DNA of 36,969 nt from Rhodobacter sp. (GCA_022824145.1 JAJEAY010000128.1:1-36969); one strand, 5' to 3'; shown: positions 7,492 through 18,058, counted from the stretch's first letter. Numbers and translations: made by a program. The notes: generated from the sequence alone by a model not told the origin.

Positions 7492-8904
7492 ATGACGAGG
7501 CAGGCCGTTTCCCTTCGAATGCGCCTCACGGCGATCATCCTCCTGCCGCTGCTGGTCGTGGCGACAGCCGTGGGTCTTTGGCAGCTCGGCAGTGCCCGTC
7601 GGACTGCCGCCGATGTCTTCGACAGAAGCCTGCTTTCAGCCGCCCTGGCGGTGGCGAACGACGTGGCAATTTCCGGCGGAGACGCGCTTTCGCCGCGAAC
7701 GCGCGACATACTTTCTGACACGTCCGGTGGGCCGGTATTCTATCACGTTTATGCGCCAGACGGCGTGATTGTCGCCGGCTACGCGACCCCGCCGGTTGGC
7801 ATTCCCCGCACTCCAGACGAAATCGGTGGACCGACCTATTTCGAGGCGGTCTATCTCGGCAGCACAGTCAGCGGCGTAAGGTTGCAGAACACCATGCAGG
7901 TCGACGGATTCTCCGGGATATTCACAACCACGGTCTGGCAGGACACTGCGGTCAGGTCGGCGTTTGTCCAGGAACTTGTCACACGCTCGGTCGCAGCCAT
8001 CTGTGGACTTATCGCGTCGCTTGCGCTGATCGTCTGGTTCGGGGTTCGGCACGGACTGCGGCCGCTCGTCGAGCTGGAATCCGCGATCGCCCGCCGTTCA
8101 AGCGATGAGCTCTCGTCAATCCAGAGAGCGGTGCCCTCGGAAGTCCTGGGCATCGTGCAGACGCTCAATCACCTGTTCGGGCAGGTTTCCCGCAGCATGA
8201 CCGCTCAGGCGGAGTTCATTTCCAACGCGGCGCACCAGCTGCGGAACCCGATCGCGGGCGTGCTTTCGCTGGCGGAAGCGGTCGCTAACGCGCCATCTCC
8301 GGAAGAGGCCAGGATCCGGTCGAAGGATCTTCTTTGCGCAGCGCGGGAAACTGCGGAACTCAGCCAGAAACTGCTCCTGCTGGAGCGCGCGAAATCGATC
8401 AGCCCGGCATCGGCGCACGAAACCCTCCGGCTCGACAGTGCGTTGAATTCCTGGATCGAAAACTATCGGGAAACGGTTCCTGAATCCGTCGACTTAATTC
8501 TTGATGTCGCCGATGACCTGGATCCCTTCACCTGCGATGCGACAATGCTGCGTGAGGCGCTGCGAAACCTGCTCGACAATGCCGTCCGTCACGGCGGGCC
8601 GCAGCTGTCCAGAATTTCAGTACGCTGTGAACAGACGGGCGACTCGGTTCTGGTTTCGGTGAGTGACGATGGAACGGGAATTGACGCCGATAAGCTGGAG
8701 GCTGCGAGACAGCGGTTCCGTCAGGTCACGGCGACGTCGGCCAGCGGTCTTGGCGTATCGATCGTCGAGGCGGTCGTGCGGGGTCATCTCGGTACGTTTG
8801 AAATGACGCCGATGCATCCGGGCCTTCGCGCACAGATGCGCTTTCCCACAGGCGGCCAAAAACTCCGTCGGGTTGAATCGCGCAGGAACGGGCGTTTGCC
8901 CTGA
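7492..8904 (+). CDS. tctE: Sensor histidine kinase (TctE-like)
   Basis: A 470-residue membrane kinase and partner of TctD. It has a first membrane span at ~11-32, a periplasmic sensor region of about 130 residues (2CSK_N type), and a second span at ~163-184. HAMP-like and DHp regions follow, with phospho-acceptor H248 in NAAHQLRNPIAG. The ATPase domain has its N box in LREALRNLLDNAVRHG and G box in VSDDGTGID. The start at 7492 is the first ATG after an in-frame stop near 7462. An unusual 264-base gap separates it from tctD, where such pairs normally touch. A 74-codon frame (7271-7495) fills much of that gap and overlaps this start as ATGA, but it matches nothing I know and has no good ribosome site. 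The signal sensed is unknown, presumably the transported acid. Confidence 0.88.
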   Translation: MTRQAVSLRMRLTAIILLPLLVVATAVGLWQLGSARRTAADVFDRSLLSAALAVANDVAISGGDALSPRTRDILSDTSGGPVFYHVYAPDGVIVAGYATPPVGIPRTPDEIGGPTYFEAVYLGSTVSGVRLQNTMQVDGFSGIFTTTVWQDTAVRSAFVQELVTRSVAAICGLIASLALIVWFGVRHGLRPLVELESAIARRSSDELSSIQRAVPSEVLGIVQTLNHLFGQVSRSMTAQAEFISNAAHQLRNPIAGVLSLAEAVANAPSPEEARIRSKDLLCAARETAELSQKLLLLERAKSISPASAHETLRLDSALNSWIENYRETVPESVDLILDVADDLDPFTCDATMLREALRNLLDNAVRHGGPQLSRISVRCEQTGDSVLVSVSDDGTGIDADKLEAARQRFRQVTATSASGLGVSIVEAVVRGHLGTFEMTPMHPGLRAQMRFPTGGQKLRRVESRRNGRLP

Positions 8905-9224
8905 CGGGAGATTTCACGACCGGTGGGTCCGTCGCAAGTTGCGTCTGGCCTCAGGATTTTCCTTCAGGTTCTGTCCTCGAGAGAAGTGCGCGAAGTCCGG
9001 AAACGGCTCACGCGACTGTCGACGGTCCCGTTTCCTTCGGAGGCGATGAGGTGGTTCATAGACATTGGGTTCAGAGTTTCCACGCTTTCTGCATCAAGTT
9101 CGGATTGTTCTTCATTCGTCATGGTCAACGTGGGCTGATACCGTGAGTGCAGGTAGTCGTAACAATGGGGAAGGGGAACACCTTCAATAGCGTGGGCTCG
9201 GTGCTGTTCGGACGGGTGGGCGCA
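8905..9224. other. Convergent intergenic region between tctE and pgi
   Basis: The two flanking genes end facing each other across 320 bases. The only structure I see is an 8-bp inverted repeat GGAAACGG / CCGTTTCC (8999-9006 and 9028-9035) with a 21-base loop and no T-run, at best a weak two-way terminator. On the minus strand the pgi frame stays open for 86 codons after its TAA stop, down to 8964. It contains a possible 52-codon ATG frame from 9122 with no ribosome site. The product is not recognisable, so I treat it as noncoding or a very decayed remnant. Confidence 0.45.
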
Positions 9225-10832
9225 TTACGCTGACAGCCTGCGGACCAGCCCTCGAGTCGATGGATCTTTGCCGCTAACGGACTGGCCCTGAACCATCGGA
9301 AGCAAAGCGTTGGCCAGCTCCTTGCCGAGTTCTACGCCCCACTGATCAAACGAATTGATTCCCCAGATGGCGCCTTCAACAAATACACGATGTTCGTAGA
9401 GCGCGATAATCTGGCCAAGCGAAAACGGAGACAGTTTTCTGTAGACCAGAGTGGTCGATGGCCGGTTTCCGGGAAAGGTGCGATGAGCAGACTGGATTCG
9501 GAGTTCCCGTCCCGAATATCCCAGTCCGGCAGCGATATCCGTGGCCTGCTCGAGTGTGCGGCCAATCATCAGGGCTTCTGACTGGGCCAGGCAATTTGCC
9601 TTCAGCAGGTCGTGATGATTCTTCAGGTTCTCCTCATGGCATTCTGCCGCAACCAGAAACTCAACCGGGATGACTTCGGTGCCCTGATGCAGAAGCTGAA
9701 AAAAGGCATGCTGTCCATTTGTGCCGGGCTCACCCCAAACAATGGGCCCCGACGGCCGGTCAAGCGGGCGTCCGGCAACCGAAACACATTTGCCGTTGCT
9801 TTCCATATCCAGCTGCTGGAGATAGGCAGGCAGGCGCGCTAGCCGCTGGTCGTAAGGTATGACTGCCCGCGTAGGATACTGGCAGATGTTTCGATGCCAA
9901 ATGCCAACCAAGCCCAGAAGGACGGGCAGGTTGTCCTCAAAGGATGCTGACCGGAAATGCCGGTCCATGGCAGCGCCGCCGGACAGGAAATCGCGGAAAT
10001 CATCCCGTCCGATCGACAGCATGATCGGAAGCCCGATCGGGCCCCAAAGCGAGTAGCGTCCACCAACCCAATCCGCGAATCCGAAGACCCGGTCAGGGGC
10101 GATGCCCATTTCCGATGTCCTGTCCATCGCGGTCGACACGGCGGCAAGGTTTTGTGCCGCTCCTTCTCCCAAAGCATCGCGGAGCCAGTTCAGAGCCGTG
10201 CCCGCATTAGTCATTGTCTCGGTGGTCGTGAACGTCTTTGAAGCAATGATGACTAGCGTAGTTCCAGGATCCAGCGCTTTAAGCGTGTCGGAAATGTGCG
10301 CACCGTCAACATTCGACACAAAGTGGCAACGCGGTCCATCCCGGTAGGGCGTGAGCGCATGGCTTGCCATCGCAGGCCCAAGATCGGAACCGCCGATCCC
10401 GATATTGACCACATCTGTGAAGCGTTCGCCGGTTGCCGATGCTATCGAGCCGGAGCGGACTCCGTCGCAAAACCGTTCCATCAGATTCAGCGTCGCAGCG
10501 ACGTCTTGGTTGATATCCCTGCCATCAACGACCAAAGGCTGGCTATCCGAAGCACGCAGGGCCGTATGCAGGACTGACCGGTTTTCGGTACTGTTGATCC
10601 GGTCACCCCGGAACATCGCATCTCGTTTTTCGGCGACTCCAGAGGATTTTGCCAAGTCCAGCAGAATTGAATGGGCCGATCTGTCGATGCTGGTCTTGGA
10701 GAAGTCCAGCATCAAGCCGTCAGTTTCAGCCGAAAAGGTGTCGAACCTGCCGCCATCGTCAAACAGATCCAGAATCGGGCGCCTAAATGTCCTGGAGCGG
10801 TTCTGCTCCAGCTTGGTCCAGTGATCGGACAT
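9225..10832 (-). CDS. pgi: Glucose-6-phosphate isomerase
   Basis: A 535-residue cytoplasmic enzyme that interconverts glucose-6-phosphate and fructose-6-phosphate. Both family signatures are present: [15 protein letters not shown] near the middle, and [20 protein letters not shown] with the following [11 protein letters not shown] near the C-terminus. The phosphate-binding [11 protein letters not shown] and [10 protein letters not shown] loops are also clear. Length matches proteobacterial Pgi. The ATG at 10832 follows GGAGAACGAC. It is the last gene of the glycogen block, 27 bases after pgm. In this setting it links fructose-6-phosphate from mannitol/fructose use to glucose-1-phosphate via Pgm. 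Confidence 0.97.
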   Translation of the reverse strand: MSDHWTKLEQNRSRTFRRPILDLFDDGGRFDTFSAETDGLMLDFSKTSIDRSAHSILLDLAKSSGVAEKRDAMFRGDRINSTENRSVLHTALRASDSQPLVVDGRDINQDVAATLNLMERFCDGVRSGSIASATGERFTDVVNIGIGGSDLGPAMASHALTPYRDGPRCHFVSNVDGAHISDTLKALDPGTTLVIIASKTFTTTETMTNAGTALNWLRDALGEGAAQNLAAVSTAMDRTSEMGIAPDRVFGFADWVGGRYSLWGPIGLPIMLSIGRDDFRDFLSGGAAMDRHFRSASFEDNLPVLLGLVGIWHRNICQYPTRAVIPYDQRLARLPAYLQQLDMESNGKCVSVAGRPLDRPSGPIVWGEPGTNGQHAFFQLLHQGTEVIPVEFLVAAECHEENLKNHHDLLKANCLAQSEALMIGRTLEQATDIAAGLGYSGRELRIQSAHRTFPGNRPSTTLVYRKLSPFSLGQIIALYEHRVFVEGAIWGINSFDQWGVELGKELANALLPMVQGQSVSGKDPSTRGLVRRLSA

Positions 10833-10859
10833 CCGTCGTTCTCCAGGTGAAGTGGTTCC

Positions 10860-12491
10860 TCAGGTTCGCGTGTCCGGTTCGGTGCGCCCAAGGTGGGCCT
10901 CGAGCCGACAGATCTCGTAAGCGGCGTTTTGAATGGCCTTCAGCGCAGCCTGGGGATCCAAGGTGTGATCGCCATCGGCAGGCTCATACTGCTCGAGATA
11001 CACTCGCAGGGTCGCTCCCTGAGTTCCGGTTCCCGAAAGGCGGAACACGGCGCGGCCTTCACTTTCAAAGAATATCCGGATTCCCTGACCGCTGCTGATC
11101 GATCCGTCCACCGGATCGTTGTAGGAGAACTCGTCGGCAGCGTTCACCGTCACGCCGGCAATGTTTTGGCCCGGAAGATCCGCGAGTCGGGTGCGCAGTT
11201 CGCGAAAAAGGGAATTTGCCTCTTCAGTCTCAATGGCTTCGAAATCAAGGCGCGAATAGTAGTTGCGGCCGTAGGTCTGCCAGTGCTCCTTAATTATCTC
11301 GGCGACGGAAATCCTGCGCTTGGCGAGAACATTGAGCCAGAGGAGCACTGCCCACAGGCCGTCCTTTTCCCTTACATGGGTAGACCCGGTTCCAGCGCTC
11401 TCTTCGCCGCAGATCGTGACTTTGTCCGCATCCAGCAGATTTCCGAAAAACTTCCAGCCTGTCGGTGTCTCATATGCGCCGATGCCGAGCCTTTTGGCGA
11501 CGCGGTCGCTAGCGGCGCTTGTCGGCATCGAGCGCGCGATCCCGGCTAACCCGGACGCATACGCTGGCGCGAGATGGGCGTTCGCAGCCAAAACCGCAAG
11601 GCTGTCGGAAGGTGTCACATAGACCCCCCTTCCAACGATCATGTTGCGGTCGCCGTCGCCATCCGAGGCAGCGCCAAGATCTGGCGCGTCATCCGACATC
11701 ATCAAATCCATCAAGGGCTTTGCCCATGTCGGATTTGGATCAGGATGGCCGCCTCCAAAGTCGGGTTTGGGAACGCCGTTGACAACGGTTCCCTTCGGTG
11801 CGCCTAGGCAATCCTCCAGAATTGCTTGCGCATAGGGACCGGTGACCGCATGCATTGCGTCAAAACGCATGGAGAATCCGTTGGCAAAGAGTTTTCGAAT
11901 GGCATCAAAGTCAAAGAGCCGTTCCATGAGCGAGAGATAGTCCGCGACCGGATCGACGGTTTCGATCTCCAGATTGCCGCGGCGGGCCTTTCCGATCCCG
12001 TGCAGGTCGACATCTTCGAAGTCGGCGATCGGGTAGCTTTCGATCACTCTGGTTGCGTCGAACATCCTTGCCGTAAGGCGCTCCGCAGCCGGCTCTCCAT
12101 TAGACGCGTTGAACTTCACCCCGAAATCCTCCTCGATTCCGCCCGGGTTATGGCTCGCGGACAGGATGAACCCGCCGTCCGCTCCGGTCTTGCGTATCAG
12201 GTTCGAGACAGCCGGTGTCGAAAGGATTCCATTCTGGCCGACAATCACCTTTGCCGCTCCGTTTGCCCCTGAAATTCTGATGATTGTCTGGATCGCCTCG
12301 GCATTGAAATAGCGGCCGTCTCCGCCGATCACAAAAGTCTTTCCATCTCCGCCGCCTATAGCATTGAAGATCGACTGAATGAAATTTTCCAGATAGTTGG
12401 GCTGCATGAAAACCCGAGTCTTTTTCCGTAAACCCGATGTACCCGGTTTCTGGTCGTCGTACGGCTTGGTCGCGACGGATTTAATGATCAT
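10860..12491 (-). CDS. pgm: Phosphoglucomutase, alpha-D-glucose specific
   Basis: A 543-residue phosphohexomutase that exchanges glucose-6-phosphate and glucose-1-phosphate, feeding or draining glycogen. The N-terminus (VATKPYDDQKPGTSGLRKKT) is typical of the eukaryote-like PGM1 subgroup found in proteobacterial glycogen operons. The phospho-serine loop is ILSASHNPGG, active serine S113. The magnesium loop SDGDGDRNMI and the sugar-binding GEESAGTGS motif are intact. The start overlaps the malQ stop by 4 bases (ATGA), so translation is probably coupled. Length is normal and no defect is seen. Confidence 0.97.
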   Translation of the reverse strand: MIIKSVATKPYDDQKPGTSGLRKKTRVFMQPNYLENFIQSIFNAIGGGDGKTFVIGGDGRYFNAEAIQTIIRISGANGAAKVIVGQNGILSTPAVSNLIRKTGADGGFILSASHNPGGIEEDFGVKFNASNGEPAAERLTARMFDATRVIESYPIADFEDVDLHGIGKARRGNLEIETVDPVADYLSLMERLFDFDAIRKLFANGFSMRFDAMHAVTGPYAQAILEDCLGAPKGTVVNGVPKPDFGGGHPDPNPTWAKPLMDLMMSDDAPDLGAASDGDGDRNMIVGRGVYVTPSDSLAVLAANAHLAPAYASGLAGIARSMPTSAASDRVAKRLGIGAYETPTGWKFFGNLLDADKVTICGEESAGTGSTHVREKDGLWAVLLWLNVLAKRRISVAEIIKEHWQTYGRNYYSRLDFEAIETEEANSLFRELRTRLADLPGQNIAGVTVNAADEFSYNDPVDGSISSGQGIRIFFESEGRAVFRLSGTGTQGATLRVYLEQYEPADGDHTLDPQAALKAIQNAAYEICRLEAHLGRTEPDTRT

Positions 12492-14503
12492 GTGATTTCT
12501 CCTGGGTGGGGCCGCCGGCTCTGTCCGCGACCTCTGTTCATCAACCCACCGATCGCCTGAAACCGGCTGTCGCCGGAAAGCGCTTCGACCGAAACGTCGT
12601 ATTTCCGCCGCCAGTTCGGGTGCGCGTCAGTTGTTCCAGGCAGATTCTGCGCGTCTTCATGTTCGAGGATGTCATCCAGCTGCGCCGTAACCATGGTTGA
12701 AGGAGATCGGGCAAGCGACTTATGGACGGTCGTAGTGAAGTCCGCTTCAAGGCGTTGCTCCATGAGACCGTCGACATCTTTGCGGCGCTGCGTCTGCGCT
12801 CGGGCGGACTCTCTTTCGTCGACCCATCCAAGCGTTTTCCACCAATGAATGTCGCGCCCGGTTTCAAACCCCCGGACAGTTGGTGTGTCATGCGTCGAAA
12901 AGCACGACAGCACTTGTTTGGATGCGGAGTCTGCCCGTTTGAGTGTTCCGTTCCCGTCCCGCTCATACTGCAGCACCGAATAACCGTAGATGCCGTTGTC
13001 ACTCATGGCTCTGCGTAGTCCGGATGGCACCAGGCCCAGGTCTTCGCCGACAACCACGGTTCCGGCTCTCTCCGCTTCGATCTTGAGTATCGTCAACAGC
13101 GCTTTCAATGGCTGGCGGACATATCCTCCCGGGCTGCCGTCGTCCGGAACCCAGAAACTGCGGCCGAGCCCGATGATGTGATCTATCCGCACAACACCTG
13201 CATGGCGCATGGTGCTGGCCAGCAGGCGCCGAACCGGGCGATAGTTCTGTACCGCGAGGCCGCGAGGCGAAAGGGCGGCAAGGTTCCAGTTCTGGCCTTC
13301 CGGGTTAACGTGATCGGGAGGGGCTCCAACTGATACGTGCTGCGCAATGGCCACTCGCTCGCACCAGCTTTCCGCGCCGTTCCTTCGAGGGCCGACAGCA
13401 AGGTCGAGGAAAAGGCCGAGTTCCATACCGCTGTCGCAGGCCACATGCTGGGCATTTCCGAGTTGGCAGTCGGCAACCCATTGAAGCCAGACATGGAAAT
13501 CCTCGCGACTCGTCTGTGGTATGGACTGAAACGAGGCTGGCCAGCTTCGCCAGTCCGATCCGTGCCGGTCAGCCATCGCCTCAAACCACGCGAACTTCGC
13601 CAGTTCGCCGCCACGCTCCTGACGGAATGCGGCGACAGCAGCATGCGTGGAGGCCGGTGCATCAGATTGAAATGTGTCATGGAGCGCGCTCAGAAGCTGC
13701 ATATGCGTCGGTTTATGCCGTTCGTAGTCGACATGCCGCGCCGAACGCAGTCTGGTCAGGTCGGCATCTGCCTGTGACACTATGCGTTGCGCGTTCGCTG
13801 ACGATTCCAGTCCTGGGATTGCGTCAAGCGCGATATGGGCAGTGTTGAGAAATCCTCGATGCGAAGGCGAATAAGGACTGAATGCGGATTCCGAATGCCC
13901 CATGGCGTGGACAGGATTGATTCCAATGAAACTGGCGCCAAGCTTCCCGATGGCCAGCGACGTTTCGGCCAGATCCGAATAATCGCCCAGCCCTGCGTTC
14001 CGGGATGACCGCAGCCCGTAGAGCGCCAGATTCATGCCCCAGATCCGCTGCCTGCCCGTCGTTTCCTGAACCCCGGGCGCACGATCCGGTGCCGAAATGA
14101 CTCTCACCGTTTCGCGCTGCCGGGCAGAACCTGCGTCAAGCAGATAGACACCAGGCGCTAGCGCCGGGAGTCCAATCGTGTCCGTTGCGGCGCCGCCTGC
14201 CACAACACTCTCACTTTCCTCGCATCGGAGAGTCCACCCTGCTGCGGATCCGAAGGTCAATTGCCTTGCCAGGCGGCTTTCAACGATCACTTCTTCAGGT
14301 AACAGCCGTTCTCTCCTCTGTGCACGGAAATACGCGAGACTTTCGCGAACAAGGCTGGAACTCTCCGCGGCGATTCCCATGGCCGCAAGCAGTGCGCGGA
14401 GCGTGTCCGGGGTTGCGGTCCGCTCACCTCCCTGCATGTCGCGATAGCTCAGGAGTATGCCTTGGGACTCGGCAAGCCTGGCAAGCTCGGAGTCAGCGCT
14501 CAT
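12488..14503 (-). CDS. malQ: 4-alpha-glucanotransferase (amylomaltase)
   Basis: A 671-residue GH77 enzyme that transfers alpha-1,4-glucan segments between maltooligosaccharides, recycling the short chains left by debranching and phosphorolysis. Catalytic residues are D441 (VVRIDHIIGLG, nucleophile), E487 (VVVGEDLGLVP, acid/base) and D539 (FSTHDTPTVRG). An N-terminal extension of about 150 residues precedes the barrel, as in E. coli-type MalQ. Its start overlaps glgX by 4 bases and its end overlaps pgm by 4 bases, so three enzymes are read as a coupled unit. The last ~20 residues are basic and may be of little importance. Confidence 0.93.
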   Translation of the reverse strand: MSADSELARLAESQGILLSYRDMQGGERTATPDTLRALLAAMGIAAESSSLVRESLAYFRAQRRERLLPEEVIVESRLARQLTFGSAAGWTLRCEESESVVAGGAATDTIGLPALAPGVYLLDAGSARQRETVRVISAPDRAPGVQETTGRQRIWGMNLALYGLRSSRNAGLGDYSDLAETSLAIGKLGASFIGINPVHAMGHSESAFSPYSPSHRGFLNTAHIALDAIPGLESSANAQRIVSQADADLTRLRSARHVDYERHKPTHMQLLSALHDTFQSDAPASTHAAVAAFRQERGGELAKFAWFEAMADRHGSDWRSWPASFQSIPQTSREDFHVWLQWVADCQLGNAQHVACDSGMELGLFLDLAVGPRRNGAESWCERVAIAQHVSVGAPPDHVNPEGQNWNLAALSPRGLAVQNYRPVRRLLASTMRHAGVVRIDHIIGLGRSFWVPDDGSPGGYVRQPLKALLTILKIEAERAGTVVVGEDLGLVPSGLRRAMSDNGIYGYSVLQYERDGNGTLKRADSASKQVLSCFSTHDTPTVRGFETGRDIHWWKTLGWVDERESARAQTQRRKDVDGLMEQRLEADFTTTVHKSLARSPSTMVTAQLDDILEHEDAQNLPGTTDAHPNWRRKYDVSVEALSGDSRFQAIGGLMNRGRGQSRRPHPGEIT

Positions 14504-16602
14504 TCCGCGGACCCGTCCTGCTTGATGGAAAAGGCGGCCACCGAATTCCCCGCGACCAGCGCCGTTTCAAGTTCGGTTTGACCAAGGGCGCCGTCCGTGG
14601 GCTGGCTGGTATCAATGCCCCGCACCCAATGCCGGCCACGCTTCAGTTTTGGCAGAGTTACATCCAATGCCCTTTCCGATCGATTGAACGCGACAAACAC
14701 CGTGTCGCCGTCCAGGAATTCCTCAGGCTCTTCGGCCGAGCATCTCAAAGTCAGGCAGATATTCGAGAGGCCGGGATCACGCCATTGCAGTGGACCTCCA
14801 TGGAAATCGGTCCATTCCACGTCCGGCAACCCATCGCATTTCCGTGTCGCGCCGTGCAGAAAGCGCGTCTGGCGCACAGATCTGTGCGCTTGCCGAAATG
14901 CCGAAAGAGACGCCACAAATTCCAGAAGTTTCCCATCGGCCTGGTCCCAGCTCAGCCACCCGATTTCGTTGTCCTGGCAATAGGCATTATTGTTGCCGCA
15001 CTGTGAGTTGCCAACTTCGTCTCCCGCCAGAAGCATCGGAGTTCCCTGTGACAGAAACAGCGTGGCGAGCATGTTGCGTATGCGACGGTTCCGGGCTGCC
15101 CGGACTTCCGGGTCGCCGGTTTCTCCTTCGACGCCGCAGTTGTCACTGAAGTTCGAGTGATGGCCATCCCGATTGCTCTCGAGATTGGCTTGATTGTGCC
15201 GATCGGAGTAGCGCGTGGAATCTGCCAGCGTGAATCCGTCATGTGCGGCAACAAAGTTAATTGAAGACCAGCTGCGCCGCCCTGCCTGGTCGAATTTGTC
15301 GGCTGACCCAAGCAGCCGCGCGCCTAGTTCCTGCGCACTATGGGCGTCACCGCGCCAGTAGCGCCGCACGGTATCGCGGTAGCTGTCGTTCCACTCGGAA
15401 AATTCATGAGGGAAACCTCCCAGGCGGTAGCCGCCAGGTCCGACGTCCCAAGGTTCCGCGATCAAACGCACCCGCGCCAGGACGGGATCCTGTCGCAGTG
15501 CGTCGAAAAATCCGCCCCATGGGTCAAATCCGTGATCTTCACGCCCCAAGGCGGTGGCCAGATCGAAGCGGAAACCGTCAACGCCCATGCACTCGACCCA
15601 ATACCGCAGGCTGTCAAGAACCAGGCGCAGAACATATGGATGCGAGACATTCAGCGTATTGCCGCAACCGGTGTCATTGACGTAGTAGCGCGGCTGTCCC
15701 GCAAGCAGCCGGTAGTAGGAGGCATTGTCAAGACCTCGGAATGAAAGAGTCGGACCCCGGTGATTCCCCTCGGCGGTATGGTTGTAGACAACGTCAAGGA
15801 TAACCTCGATTCCGGCTTCGTGAAATCTGTCGACCATATGACGGAAGCCCAGAAGCCCCGCTGGTCCAAAGTAACGTGGTTCGGCAACAAAGAAACCGAT
15901 GGAGTTGTAGCCCCAATAGTTCGTCAGGCCGCGCTCCTGAAGAAACGAATCATCAATGAACCCATGGACGGGCATCAATTCAACCGCTTTCACTCCGATC
16001 CTCCGCAAATGATCGATGATCGGGTCGCAGACCAGGCCTTCGTAGGTGCCGCGCAGATTTTCCGGCACTTGGGGGTGCGTCTGGGTCAGACCTTTGACAT
16101 GGGCTTCGTAAATCAGATCCCTGTCGCTGTATCTGTGCCTTCCGGCCAACGCGCCGGTGAACAGGCATGGATCCGGAACGACGGATTTCGGCACGTGCGG
16201 AGCGCTGTCCGATCGGTTAAAGGACAGGTCTTTCTCGGGCGATGAAATGTCGTAACCCAAAGTGTTGGCATGGCGTGACCAATGCCCGAAATATTCACGG
16301 GTGTAAGGATCGTTAAGCAGCTTATTGGGATTGAATCGGTGTCCGGCTTCGGGAGCGTAGCTGCCATGGGCCCGGTAGCCGTACAGGCACCCGACAGACA
16401 ATCCCTCAACGTATCCATGCCAGATCGAACCTGTGCGTTCCGGAAGGCGTATGCGGGATATCTCTTTTGTTCCGTCCGGCGAAAAAAGACAGAGCTCGAT
16501 TCTCGAGGCATGCTCCGAAAACACGGCGAAATTCACGCCGCCGCCATCGTAATGTGCGCCAAGGCGGTCATGGAGTCCGGCGGAAACGGGAAACGGCGCC
16601 AT
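14500..16602 (-). CDS. glgX: Glycogen debranching enzyme GlgX
   Basis: A 700-residue isoamylase-type GH13 enzyme that hydrolyses alpha-1,6 branches of phosphorylase-trimmed glycogen. It has an N-terminal CBM48 domain (HYDGGGVNFAVFSEHA, ~17-32) and a catalytic barrel with VVYNHTAEG (271-279). The nucleophile is D347 (GFRFDLATALG), the acid E383 (LIAEPWDVG), and the third residue is in AAHDGFTL. I start it at ATG 16602, eight bases after the glgA stop; an earlier in-frame start at 16683 would overlap glgA by 74 bases. The stop overlaps malQ as ATGA. Length is within the family's usual range of 650-720. Confidence 0.94.
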   Translation of the reverse strand: MAPFPVSAGLHDRLGAHYDGGGVNFAVFSEHASRIELCLFSPDGTKEISRIRLPERTGSIWHGYVEGLSVGCLYGYRAHGSYAPEAGHRFNPNKLLNDPYTREYFGHWSRHANTLGYDISSPEKDLSFNRSDSAPHVPKSVVPDPCLFTGALAGRHRYSDRDLIYEAHVKGLTQTHPQVPENLRGTYEGLVCDPIIDHLRRIGVKAVELMPVHGFIDDSFLQERGLTNYWGYNSIGFFVAEPRYFGPAGLLGFRHMVDRFHEAGIEVILDVVYNHTAEGNHRGPTLSFRGLDNASYYRLLAGQPRYYVNDTGCGNTLNVSHPYVLRLVLDSLRYWVECMGVDGFRFDLATALGREDHGFDPWGGFFDALRQDPVLARVRLIAEPWDVGPGGYRLGGFPHEFSEWNDSYRDTVRRYWRGDAHSAQELGARLLGSADKFDQAGRRSWSSINFVAAHDGFTLADSTRYSDRHNQANLESNRDGHHSNFSDNCGVEGETGDPEVRAARNRRIRNMLATLFLSQGTPMLLAGDEVGNSQCGNNNAYCQDNEIGWLSWDQADGKLLEFVASLSAFRQAHRSVRQTRFLHGATRKCDGLPDVEWTDFHGGPLQWRDPGLSNICLTLRCSAEEPEEFLDGDTVFVAFNRSERALDVTLPKLKRGRHWVRGIDTSQPTDGALGQTELETALVAGNSVAAFSIKQDGSAE

Positions 16603-16609
16603 GTTTGGA

Positions 16610-18058
16610 TCAGTCCTGATCTCGACCCGCAGCCAAGCCGGCGTAGATTCTGAGATAGGCTGCCGATGAAGCGTTCCATCCAACTGGATGACGCATGGCC
16701 CGGCGCATCATTCCTGACCACATGCCCGGCTGCCTGTAGGCCGCGCATGCCCGCGCGATCGCCTGCCCGAGCATTGTGGCGTTGATTGGCGCGAACTGGA
16801 ATCCAGTCGCGCAGTTGGCTGCGATGGCCGCCTCGTTCGCATCGATGACCGTATCCGCCAGGCCACCGGTTCGCGCAACCACCGGCAATGTGCCATAGCG
16901 CAGGCCATAAAGCTGTGTCAGGCCGCACGGCTCAAAGCGCGATGGAATCAGTAATGCATCGCTTCCGCCCTGCAGCAGATGCGAAACCGGTTCGTCATAT
17001 CCAATGATCACACCGATCTGATCGGGATTCTGCTTTGAAGCCGCCAAAAACTTCTGTTCCAGCTCGCTTGTCCCTGACCCCAGAAGAGCCAGATTCGCGC
17101 GCTCCGCAACAAGGCCGGGCAGGCAGTCCAGAAGCAGGTCCAGGCCTTTCTGAGAAGTCAGGCGGCTAATGACGCAAAACAGCGGTCCGTCGCTCCGCCG
17201 CAGTCCAAACGTTGTTTCGATTTCGCGCTTGTTCGCTTCGCGGCGCTTCAGAGAGCGCACGGAATAGGTCTTGGCCAGGTGCGGGTCCGTTTCCGGATTC
17301 CAGACATCAAGGTCTATTCCGTTCAGGATCCCGCTAAGGTCTTTCCGGCGTGCCTGAAGCAGCCCGTGCAGCCCCATTCCGAATTCCGGCGTAAGCAGTT
17401 CACAGGCATAGCTTGGGCTGACTGTCGTGATCCTGTCGGACAGCGCGATCCCGGCTTTAAGGAAACTGATCCTGCCGTAATACTCAACTCTGTCCGTTGT
17501 GAACATTTCGCGTTTCAGCTTGAGATTCTTCAGCTGCGATGCATCGAACAGGCCCTGAAAAGATATGTTGTGGATGGTCATGACGACTGGTGGGGCAGTC
17601 TTCGATGACTGCGCGAGATAGGCAGGCAGCAGTCCGGCCTGCCAGTCATGTACGTTCACAACATCAGGTTTCCAGGCGTCCACGCCGTTCTTTGCGATTT
17701 CCGCACCGGCATAGCTCAAGGCCGCGAAGCGAAGATGATTGTCGGGCCAGTCCTGTCCATCCGCTCCCAGGTAGATGTTCCCTGCGCGGCTGAAATGATG
17801 CGGAGCCACGAGCAGCAGGAGTTCCAGTCCCTCCGCGCTGGCTGCCTTGATCTCAGCCTGTCCGCCAAACAGGTCATCGAACCGGGCAACGGTCGTTCCG
17901 TCTGAAGCGAGGTCCTGCAAGCCAGGATAGGACGGAATCAGCACCCTGACCCTTGCCCCGGCTACGGCAAGAGACTTGGGCACCGCGCCAATCACATCCG
18001 CCAGACCGCCGGTCTTGACAAACGGTGCGCATTCAGAGGCGACGAAGAGGATATCCAC
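16610..18058 (-). CDS. glgA: Glycogen synthase, ADP-glucose dependent
   Basis: A 482-residue GT5 glycosyltransferase that extends alpha-1,4-glucan from ADP-glucose. The N-terminal MDILFVASECAPFVKTGGLA includes the KTGGL motif (15-19) that binds ADP-glucose, and the C-terminal half has the retaining-transferase region PSRFEPCGLTQLYGLRYGT. The start codon is GTG, separated from the glgC stop by one base (TGAAGTG), so expression is coupled to its substrate-making partner. Length and motifs are normal. Confidence 0.96.
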   Translation of the reverse strand: MDILFVASECAPFVKTGGLADVIGAVPKSLAVAGARVRVLIPSYPGLQDLASDGTTVARFDDLFGGQAEIKAASAEGLELLLLVAPHHFSRAGNIYLGADGQDWPDNHLRFAALSYAGAEIAKNGVDAWKPDVVNVHDWQAGLLPAYLAQSSKTAPPVVMTIHNISFQGLFDASQLKNLKLKREMFTTDRVEYYGRISFLKAGIALSDRITTVSPSYACELLTPEFGMGLHGLLQARRKDLSGILNGIDLDVWNPETDPHLAKTYSVRSLKRREANKREIETTFGLRRSDGPLFCVISRLTSQKGLDLLLDCLPGLVAERANLALLGSGTSELEQKFLAASKQNPDQIGVIIGYDEPVSHLLQGGSDALLIPSRFEPCGLTQLYGLRYGTLPVVARTGGLADTVIDANEAAIAANCATGFQFAPINATMLGQAIARACAAYRQPGMWSGMMRRAMRHPVGWNASSAAYLRIYAGLAAGRDQD

